19,664 nucleotides of DNA from JAJFTV01 sp964426355 (GTDB lineage Bacteria > Chloroflexota > Anaerolineae > Anaerolineales > Anaerolineaceae): assembly GCA_964426355.1 (NCBI GenBank), contig CAYRRA010000081.1, forward strand, positions 1-19,664, written 5' to 3'. The position numbers were made by a program, and so were the translations under genes. The notes beneath the pieces were generated by a model, which saw only the letters and a list, made by a program, of their open reading frames with translations, did no database searches and had not been told where the DNA came from. Shown piece after piece: positions 13,809 through 19,664 of the stretch (positions are counted from its first letter, which is position 1; each line of letters opens with the position of its first letter).

Positions 13809-16760
13809 TCACGCAGCTCTTTTAATGGTGAAAGGATTGAGCCAGATGAGCGTATGGCAGTTTTCCTGCGGACAGGTTATCACCATGTTTAAATCTTCCT
13901 GTTGAACAGGCGAATAGGTGTTGCAAACCGGGCAGTAGACCCGAAGACCTTGATCCGTTTCTAAAGCTGTAAGGATGAGCGGTGGCTGATTGGCATCTTT
14001 CCCATTTCTCCCGGGCATGGCAGCCAGGGCGTATTCGAAATCCTCTTGTAGTTGTAAAACACCGGTGGAGGTTTTGATGGGGTTTCCGTCACTGTCCTGG
14101 CTCAACAAAATGCCCACTTCTTCCGCTTTGTGTTCCAGGAAATTGAAATCGGTGAGCAGATTGTAGACCTCGTCTGATTTTCCTGCGGCGGTGAGGTGAT
14201 AGGGAAGCTCACTGAGCGCGTGGACATGCCCGCCATCCCAGGTATGTTCGCCGGAAGGGTCGGCTTTTGCGCGGAAGTAATCCGCCAGCCGGGTATGAAA
14301 GAGCCTGTGCCTGTCGCCTGCCAGGAAAAGCGATTTTGCTGCCTCTCCAAGCTCGCGGTGATAAAAATTCAACAATGGCGTGCCGTCTACCAACCGTTCG
14401 GTCAGGTAAGGCGCAAGGTCAAGGAAAAGCCGTGACCAAAGAACCACCGGTAACCGCGGACCGTTGGCTTTGGGCAGCACGGTTTTCAGAAAATCCTCAA
14501 CCTGCTCCGGTGTTGTGCGCTGGTCTTTCAGCCAGGTCAGGGCTGTGGTCTCATCGTTCTTGCCGCTGGTGTTTTTATTTCCATCCGGCGAATTTTGGTG
14601 GTCTTTCAGATAATTAATTGCATGTTGAAGCAGGTCTGCTGGCAGGTGATAACTTCTCTGGAAGAACCAGCCATATACTTCCAAATCGCGCGAAAGCAGG
14701 TCGATCCACTCGTCTTCCGCCAGCCCGTAGCGGGTTGCTGCCAGGTAGCCCAGGGCATGTGAGATCATTTTTTCACCATGCCGGGCTTCATCCTGCATAC
14801 GGCTGATTAGATTCTTCTCTATGATACCGTTAACACCTTCTGTTAGTTGCTCAGGTGGGATATCTGAAGATCTCCACAACCGGGCTTCTTCAAACGCCAG
14901 TTTTAGAAAAAGCGGGTTCCCTTCGGAAAGGATGAACTTTTCCATTACTTCTTCTTGTTGTACCGGTTGCAAGGTGCGCTGTGCGCTATTCAGCCATTGT
15001 GTCAGGAGGTCTGCGCCTTCTTCGCGTGAAAGACCTCCCAGGTTTTCTTGTTCGATTTGCTTTGCCTGTAGCGCATTGAGGGTATCCTCGCTGCGCGTGG
15101 TGGTGATCACGGAAACATGATCGGGAAGTTCGTTGGGGAGCCAGACCAGGCTGCGGGCATCCTGGCTGGCTGAAAGCTGATCCAGCGAGTCAAGGAAAAG
15201 AATCAAAGGCTTGTTCGACCTGGCAAGCTGCATGTGTTTTTCCAGCGCAAGCACAAGGTCACGATAATCAATGGGTACATTGTTTTCATTCGTGCTATAA
15301 CGGCGGGCAATTTCTCGGCACAGGCTTTCCAGCAGGCTGCGACCATCGGATGAACCGGCTGTGGCGCCAATAAAACGATACACAATTTCAGCTTGTGGAT
15401 GCGCCTGCTGCGCTTGCTCAATAGCTTTTGCCATGAGAGCAGATTTACCGGTTCCACCCGGTCCAACGATGACCAGGTTGCGGTGTTGACTGGCGCGGAT
15501 ATATTCATCGATGCGGGTTAACAATTGGTGCCGCCCTACAAAGAAAGCCAATCGATCTTCGGCGAAGGTGTGTTGAGCACGCCCTTCTTCGTCTAATGCA
15601 AGATGTGGTTGAATATGAAATGCTGTGTTTTCGTGTGAAATTTGCTCACTCGGATGCTCGATTTCATCCAGGATGATGCCCGCCAGCGAATCATACACAT
15701 CTTTACACAATTGCTCGATATGATCGGTGGTGATTCCGGTTCCAGTCCATTCAGCCTGGTAGCTATAAACACGCCCCGGGATTTTAGTGCGAAGCTGTTC
15801 CTTTAACTGATCCTGCCGGGTGCGCATCCCGGCATCTACTGTCCATTCTAGCTCGTCGAGATTCTGGAAATCCCTGCCAGTAAAGTCTACCAGTGCCTGT
15901 CGGATGTGGTTCAATATTTCAATTTCATAATTTCTGGTGTGGGAATTTTCCATTTCCTGTTTGATTCGTTCAAACAATCCCTTTGCCATTCCTGTTTTGG
16001 CGGTTTCCAGGATTTGCTCGATGAGATTCTGGCAGGCTGCGCTCCACCCACCTGGAAACGCCTCCTTTAGCCTCTTATCCAGCGCGATGTGAAAATCTTG
16101 CAGATCAAAGCCTTCTGGCAGCCCTTTAATACTGCGTAAAAAGCATAAAACGTGTTCGGGCGGTTCCTCCAGTACCCGTGCACCGGTAAGGATCTCCTGT
16201 TCGGTTGCCGAAGCGATGAAATGGGGTAGTTGTAGGGGAGAAATTTCCACTTTTCCAACTGCCTCAACCAGGATATTGTGCAGGCGTGCTTCAATGGGCT
16301 GCCATTGCTGTGCGCTTTCATAAGGGCTGCCTTTTTCGCGCGGCTTGAGCTGCCATTGTGGAGGGATAACGTTTGTATCCAGGCGATACCATTCTCGCAG
16401 CAGGGTTTGGTCCTCATTGCTTTGCACGCTGTCCAGGATTTTTTCAAAATCATCCGCCGAAATTTGAGGTGGGGGTGGGCACCATCCGTAGCGGTCGCCT
16501 AACAGGATGATGAAATTGGGGCGTGGGGATACCTGTTGGCAGCGTTTGATTTCGCCCAGGCAGATATTCATGGTTTGCTGGTCCAGCGCTGCCTCATCCG
16601 ATATACCCCAACGCAGGTCAATGGCTTGAAAACGATACCCGTGGGCTGCTGCCAACTGACGCAGGCGAGGGAAAACAACTGCCTGGAGGGCATTGCGTTC
16701 TGCTTTCAAATCGCTGAAGGTGGATGAGACAAAGACACGAAATATGCGAGAGGTTTGCAT
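13809..16760 (-). CDS. DUF4062-STAND NTPase with C-terminal zinc-ribbon-like module
   Basis: This 983-residue soluble protein has three parts. The N-terminus (about 5-110) is a DUF4062-type domain: RVFVSSTFSDLKAERNAL (8-25), then AIDLRWGISDEAA and LLGDRYGW (87-93 region), as in NPHP3- and TEP1-like proteins. A helical linker leads to a NACHT/STAND ATPase with Walker A GPGGTGKS (433-440), Walker B LILFLDSLDQLS (519-530), the sensor-like VITTTRSED (551-559) and EGNPLFLKLA (613-622). Winged-helix and helical regions follow (about 640-880). Instead of the expected WD40 or TPR repeats, the protein ends with CPVC (943-946) and CPQENC (963-968), four cysteines able to bind zinc. GGAG lies about 6 bases before the ATG. 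STAND proteins are signal-triggered switches, often in defence or cell death. The role here is inferred. Confidence 0.85.
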   Translation of the reverse strand: MQTSRIFRVFVSSTFSDLKAERNALQAVVFPRLRQLAAAHGYRFQAIDLRWGISDEAALDQQTMNICLGEIKRCQQVSPRPNFIILLGDRYGWCPPPPQISADDFEKILDSVQSNEDQTLLREWYRLDTNVIPPQWQLKPREKGSPYESAQQWQPIEARLHNILVEAVGKVEISPLQLPHFIASATEQEILTGARVLEEPPEHVLCFLRSIKGLPEGFDLQDFHIALDKRLKEAFPGGWSAACQNLIEQILETAKTGMAKGLFERIKQEMENSHTRNYEIEILNHIRQALVDFTGRDFQNLDELEWTVDAGMRTRQDQLKEQLRTKIPGRVYSYQAEWTGTGITTDHIEQLCKDVYDSLAGIILDEIEHPSEQISHENTAFHIQPHLALDEEGRAQHTFAEDRLAFFVGRHQLLTRIDEYIRASQHRNLVIVGPGGTGKSALMAKAIEQAQQAHPQAEIVYRFIGATAGSSDGRSLLESLCREIARRYSTNENNVPIDYRDLVLALEKHMQLARSNKPLILFLDSLDQLSASQDARSLVWLPNELPDHVSVITTTRSEDTLNALQAKQIEQENLGGLSREEGADLLTQWLNSAQRTLQPVQQEEVMEKFILSEGNPLFLKLAFEEARLWRSSDIPPEQLTEGVNGIIEKNLISRMQDEARHGEKMISHALGYLAATRYGLAEDEWIDLLSRDLEVYGWFFQRSYHLPADLLQHAINYLKDHQNSPDGNKNTSGKNDETTALTWLKDQRTTPEQVEDFLKTVLPKANGPRLPVVLWSRLFLDLAPYLTERLVDGTPLLNFYHRELGEAAKSLFLAGDRHRLFHTRLADYFRAKADPSGEHTWDGGHVHALSELPYHLTAAGKSDEVYNLLTDFNFLEHKAEEVGILLSQDSDGNPIKTSTGVLQLQEDFEYALAAMPGRNGKDANQPPLILTALETDQGLRVYCPVCNTYSPVQQEDLNMVITCPQENCHTLIWLNPFTIKRAA

Positions 16761-16921
16761 GCGTTTCTCCAGTAGGGTGGTTCGATATCGACGTCATTTG
16801 AAACATTTGGTTCACATAAGCGCAGAAGATATGACTTGTGATTGTTTGATTTTAGCATTTTTTTACTTTATTTCGGGATTCAGGGTCTTTTTCTCCCCTT
16901 CCGCGCCAATATGGAAAGACT

Positions 16922-16956
16922 ACTGGCAACAATTTACCATAATGGTTAACTGGCAA
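16922..16956. promoter_or_regulatory. Palindrome flanked by direct repeats in the divergent region
   Basis: ACCAT-A-ATGGT (16936-16946) is a perfect palindrome. Direct copies of ACTGGCAA flank it (16922-16929 and 16949-16956). It lies between the divergent STAND and marR genes and could be a regulator site. No binding protein can be named. The rest of 16761-16995 shows only AT-rich sequence and a possible minus-strand TAAAAT (16854-16849). Confidence 0.35.
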
Positions 16957-16995
16957 GGTTTGATGGGAATGAGTTTTCAAAGGAAATCATTAAAA

Positions 16996-17047
16996 ATGAT
17001 ATAATTGCAAATGAAATGATTAATTATGATATAATGGTAAATGAAAT
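16996..17047 (+). promoter_or_regulatory. Two 22-base direct repeats, each carrying TATAAT, before marR
   Basis: The copies at 16996-17017 and 17026-17047 share 20 of 22 bases (ATGATATAAT then a nearly identical AAATGAAAT end) at a 30-base period. Each contains TATAAT (17000-17005 and 17030-17035). ATCATT-AAA-AATGAT (16986-17000) is a perfect inverted repeat overlapping the first copy. The second TATAAT is suitably placed for transcription starting near 17042. The pair may be tandem promoters, tandem operators for the MarR protein encoded next, or both. Confidence 0.6.
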
Positions 17048-17069
17048 TGTGTAAAGAAAAGGAATGCAA

Positions 17070-17597
17070 ATGCAAGAAGAACAACCCTTATTCTTGTCCA
17101 TTGAAATACAGCTTTATGCCGCGTTGATGTTGAAATACATGTCAGAAGCGGTGGAAGAACGTCTGCGTGCGCATGATAAGGAGATCAGCACGGTGCAGTA
17201 TGATGTCCTGCGTATGCTGCAAGCGGAGCCCCTGACGATTAGCGTGATCAGCCAGCGCATGAGGATCGACCCTTCCACACTGGTGCGGGTGGTGGATGGG
17301 TTGGAGCGGAAAAACTTGGCGGTGCGCGGTCGTGATGCGCGCGACCGGCGGCGTAACCCGATTAGCATTACTACAGAAGGACAGGAACTGTTAAGTGCAG
17401 TACCGGTACTGACCCCCGCTGACCTGCCCTTCCAGGCGCTGCAAGCGCTTGGCACAGAAGAGGTGGTGCATCTGCGCGACCTGCTTCGCAGTGTTATCCG
17501 CTATTTTCCGGAAGGGCGGCAGGTGTCGGATATGCTTCTGGCATATACGCAGATGCAGTCAGACGACCAGCAAAGAATGCTGGGACAGGTTGATTGA
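17070..17597 (+). CDS. MarR-family transcriptional regulator
   Basis: This winged-helix repressor of about 175 residues is likely to control itself and the two ABC exporter genes that follow. The DNA-binding core is typical. TISVISQRMRIDPSTLVRVV forms the helix-turn-helix, and GLERKNLAVRGRDARDRRRN carries the wing with the family's Asp-Arg-Arg pattern. Helices on both sides would make the dimer interface and effector pocket. The ATG at 17070 is preferred to the ATG at 17064: AAAAGGA (17057-17063) directly abuts the first but sits 6 bases from the second. The gap to the ATPase start is 48 bases. The inducer is unknown; MarR proteins beside drug exporters usually respond to small aromatic or lipophilic compounds. 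Confidence 0.88.
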   Translation: MQEEQPLFLSIEIQLYAALMLKYMSEAVEERLRAHDKEISTVQYDVLRMLQAEPLTISVISQRMRIDPSTLVRVVDGLERKNLAVRGRDARDRRRNPISITTEGQELLSAVPVLTPADLPFQALQALGTEEVVHLRDLLRSVIRYFPEGRQVSDMLLAYTQMQSDDQQRMLGQVD

Positions 17598-17645
17598 CCA
17601 CTTCCTGGTATAAGGTGACAGGTGCTGGGTAATAAGGAAAAAATC

Positions 17646-18575
17646 ATGAAGCAGTTACAATCCGATTTTGCGGTTGAGGTGAAGAATTTGGTGAAAAGTT
17701 ACGGCGCGGTGAAAGCCGTGGATGGAATCTCCTTCTCTGTACACCGCGGCGAGATCTTCGGTATGCTCGGTCCAAATGGCGCAGGGAAGACGACCACGAT
17801 TGAATGCGTGGAAGGGTTACGCCGCTCGGATGCGGGTGAGTTGAGCGTGTTGGGTTTTGACCCGCAGCGTAGTGGTCACGCCTTGCGGGAGCGCATCGGC
17901 ATTCAGCTTCAGTCAGCGACACTACCAGAGCGTATCAAGGTTTGGGAGGCTTTGGATCTCTTTTCGGCATTTTACCAGAAGCGCGCGGATTGGCAACCAT
18001 TGCTGGAACAGATGGGGCTTTCCGAAAAGCGAGACGCCTATCTTTCAAAGCTGTCCGGCGGACAGAAACAACGCGTCAATATTGCGTTGGCGCTGGTGAA
18101 CGACCCGGAACTGGTCTTTTTGGACGAACTGACCACCGGTTTAGATCCTCAGGCGCGCCGGGCAATGTGGGATCTGGTGCGCGGTATTCGTTCTCAAGGC
18201 AAGACAGTTTTTCTCACCACGCATTTCATGGAGGAAGCAGAGCGCCTGTGCGACCGGGTGGCAATCATCGATCATGGCAAACTCGTAGCGCTGGATTCGC
18301 CACAGAACCTGATTGCTGCGCTGTCTGCCGAGAGCAGGGTGGTCTTTGAAGGAGAGGATGGCTATGATCCTGCTGCGCTGCGCACCTTACCCGGTGTGAC
18401 GCGCGTGGAGCAGTTTGGTGAGCGCGTCGTGGTCTATGGAAAAAAGAAAGGTCTGGCGGGTAGGGTTGTGCACACGCTGGAAGAGAGCGGGGTGAGTTTT
18501 ACCAACCTGCGCACCGAGCAGCCGACGCTGGAAGATGTGTTCCTGGCGTTGACCGGGAAAGAAATGCGGGAGTAG
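17646..18575 (+). CDS. ABC exporter ATP-binding protein (DrrA-like)
   Basis: This is the ATPase of a two-gene ABC-2 exporter. It has Walker A GPNGAGKTT (42-50), Q-loop IGIQLQS (84-90), signature LSGGQKQR (136-143), Walker B LVFLDELTTGLD (156-167) with Glu161, and switch His193 in LTTHFMEEAE. Its C-terminal extension (about 215-309) is typical of DrrA/CcmA-like ATPases. One deviation is Leu162 where the family nearly always has Pro after the catalytic Glu (DEP). The ATG at 17646 follows TAAGGA at a suitable distance and replaces a possible GTG at 17622. It ends 10 bases before the permease start. The substrate is not predictable; drugs, antibiotics or lipids are usual in this group. Confidence 0.92.
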   Translation: MKQLQSDFAVEVKNLVKSYGAVKAVDGISFSVHRGEIFGMLGPNGAGKTTTIECVEGLRRSDAGELSVLGFDPQRSGHALRERIGIQLQSATLPERIKVWEALDLFSAFYQKRADWQPLLEQMGLSEKRDAYLSKLSGGQKQRVNIALALVNDPELVFLDELTTGLDPQARRAMWDLVRGIRSQGKTVFLTTHFMEEAERLCDRVAIIDHGKLVALDSPQNLIAALSAESRVVFEGEDGYDPAALRTLPGVTRVEQFGERVVVYGKKKGLAGRVVHTLEESGVSFTNLRTEQPTLEDVFLALTGKEMRE

Positions 18576-18585
18576 GAGGTTGAAG

Positions 18586-19329
18586 ATGCGGACATTCTGG
18601 AAACTTGCCTGGGTGCAGGCGAAACTCTATCTGCGTGAGCCACTGAGCGTATTTTTTACACTGCTGTTAGGTCCGCTTTTGTTGCTTCTCTTTGGCTTGA
18701 TTTTTGGAAATGAGCCGCAGGAGATGTTCGGCGGATATGGGCATTTGGATATTTCTGTCCCGACTTACACCGCGGTGATCATTGGTATCACCGCACTGAC
18801 CGCCGTGCCAATAGTAGCAGCCACCCGGCGAGAAATGGGTGTGCTGCGGCGCTTCGCTGCCACACCTCTACGCCCACTGACGTATTTCCTCACCGATATC
18901 CTGGCGCCATACATTTTTACGTTGGCGGGGATAGGGGTGCTTTTTTTGATGGGACGGTTGGTCTACCATGTACGTTTCGAGGGAAGCTGGCTGAGTGTGA
19001 TGGCAGGGGTTTGCCTGAGCACACTGGCTCTCTTTGCACTGGGGTATACACTTGCTGGGCTTGCGCCCAGCGCAAGGGCAGCGATTGTGATTGGGAATGT
19101 GATCATCATCCCAATGAATATCCTTTCCGGTGCGCTGGTGCCGATGGAAGTGCTGCCCGAGAAGGTGGAGACCATCGCGCGTTTTCTGCCGTTGACGTAT
19201 GCGGTCTCGCTGCTGCGCGGATTGTGGACAGGGCAGAGCTGGAACCAGCACCTGTCGGATGTGGTTGTTTTGATTGGGCTGCTGCTGGTGGGGTCGCTGG
19301 TGACCGCCCTCACTTTCAAGTGGGAATAG
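18586..19329 (+). CDS. ABC-2 type exporter permease (DrrB-like)
   Basis: This is the membrane partner of the preceding ATPase. Its 247 residues contain six predicted helices, starting with LSVFFTLLLGPLLLLLFGLI. It ends with the ABC-2 hallmark region ILSGALVPMEVLPEKVETIA followed by FLPLTYAVSLLRGLW. The ATG at 18586 was chosen because AGGAGG (18574-18579) is 6 bases upstream, whereas the in-frame TTG at 18580 touches it. The close spacing after the ATPase implies cotranscription and a heteromeric (ATPase)2(permease)2 exporter. No terminator is visible in the 9 bases before the convergent arginase-family stop. Confidence 0.92.
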   Translation: MRTFWKLAWVQAKLYLREPLSVFFTLLLGPLLLLLFGLIFGNEPQEMFGGYGHLDISVPTYTAVIIGITALTAVPIVAATRREMGVLRRFAATPLRPLTYFLTDILAPYIFTLAGIGVLFLMGRLVYHVRFEGSWLSVMAGVCLSTLALFALGYTLAGLAPSARAAIVIGNVIIIPMNILSGALVPMEVLPEKVETIARFLPLTYAVSLLRGLWTGQSWNQHLSDVVVLIGLLLVGSLVTALTFKWE

Positions 19330-19338
19330 TGGGGAGCC

Positions 19339-19664
19339 TTACTCCTCCAACAATTTGCCAAGCAATTCCTTGAACAACTTGGCTGCGGTCATGGCTGTAA
19401 CGCTGTTTACATCGCGCGCGGGATTGAGCTCTACAATGTCTGCACCGACGATTTGAGCCCTCACGTTTTGTATGAGGCGCAGCACTTCGCGGGTGGAAAG
19501 ACCACCGGGTTCATGATGCGAGATGCCGGGCGCAAAAGCCGGGTCGAGGACATCCAGATCCAATGAGATATACAACGGCTGACGGAATGTGAACACCTGC
19601 GCCGGATCCCACTTTTGCATATCGATCACTTCCACGCCGAAACGCTGCGCCTGCTCGCGCTGGT
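19339..19664 (-). CDS. Arginase/agmatinase-family ureohydrolase, C-terminal part (cut by window end)
   Basis: Only the last 108 or so residues lie in the window; the 5' part lies beyond base 19664. The metal-binding segment SLDLDVLDPAFAPG is complete, with the Asp residues that bind the two Mn2+ ions. It is followed by ISHHEPGGLSTREVL and by ADIVELNPARDV, which carries the conserved Glu. The open frame continues upstream as QREQAQRFGVEVIDMQKW, so the GTG at 19635 is internal and not a start. The family hydrolyses the guanidino group of arginine, agmatine or related compounds to urea. The SHHEPGGLS form matches the agmatinase-like clade that includes plant arginases, so the substrate is open. 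It is convergent with the exporter operon. Confidence 0.88.
   Translation of the reverse strand, partial: QREQAQRFGVEVIDMQKWDPAQVFTFRQPLYISLDLDVLDPAFAPGISHHEPGGLSTREVLRLIQNVRAQIVGADIVELNPARDVNSVTAMTAAKLFKELLGKLLEE

Noticed and set aside
1..19664. CRISPR array, integrase with attachment site, or prophage genes
   Set aside because: No regularly spaced direct repeats with spacers, no integrase and no phage structural genes are visible. No direct repeat of the tRNA 3' end was noticed downstream.

Overview
The window looks like a chromosomal segment of a Chloroflexota bacterium, most plausibly of the Anaerolineae. This is an inference. It rests on a Thr/Pro 'TPT'-type linker in a lipoprotein, scattered intergenic repeats of the 'GTCATCC...GGATCC' kind, and a mix of ECF metal transport, a GT-C glycosyltransferase, a large STAND NTPase and DrrAB-like exporter genes. 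No rRNA or other taxonomic marker is present, so the assignment is tentative.

Layout. Bases 1-2603 carry a compact, translationally coupled ECF nickel/cobalt uptake operon (NikMN fusion, CbiQ, CbiO). A palindrome lies between the -35 region and the -10 box of its promoter. A tRNA-Arg(CCT) with its own promoter and terminator follows (2596-2744). Next come a TenA/thiaminase-II-like protein with altered acidic active-site positions (2899-3594), a small unknown gene on the minus strand (3684-3926) and a secreted subtilisin-type protease with a strong terminator (4135-5574). After a gap of nearly 500 bases come a CHASE4-HAMP sensor kinase and an overlapping REC-GGDEF-EAL response regulator (6072-9766). 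These two should form a complete signalling pair acting on cyclic-di-GMP.

Convergent with the regulator is a lipoprotein gene broken by two frameshifts (9714-10449). Both breaks are repaired by adding one base to a four-base G/C run. The region 10450-11509 has no supported gene. It holds a GC-rich palindrome, a 480-base segment bounded by two mutually inverted 25-base hairpins, and a cluster of degenerate repeats in alternating orientation. A multi-pass GT-C glycosyltransferase follows (11522-13723), tail to tail with a 983-residue DUF4062-STAND NTPase ending in a zinc-ribbon-like module (13809-16760, minus).

The divergent intergenic region 16761-17069 has two 22-base direct repeats at a 30-base period, each containing TATAAT, just upstream of a MarR-family regulator. 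That regulator leads a three-gene cassette with a DrrA-like ATPase and a DrrB-like permease (17070-19329), a usual arrangement for a self-regulated efflux system. The window ends inside an arginase/agmatinase-family gene on the minus strand.

The best candidate for something undescribed is the DUF4062-STAND-zinc ribbon protein. The TenA homologue with amide substitutions, the N-terminally extended NikM and the inverted-hairpin element are smaller but concrete oddities.
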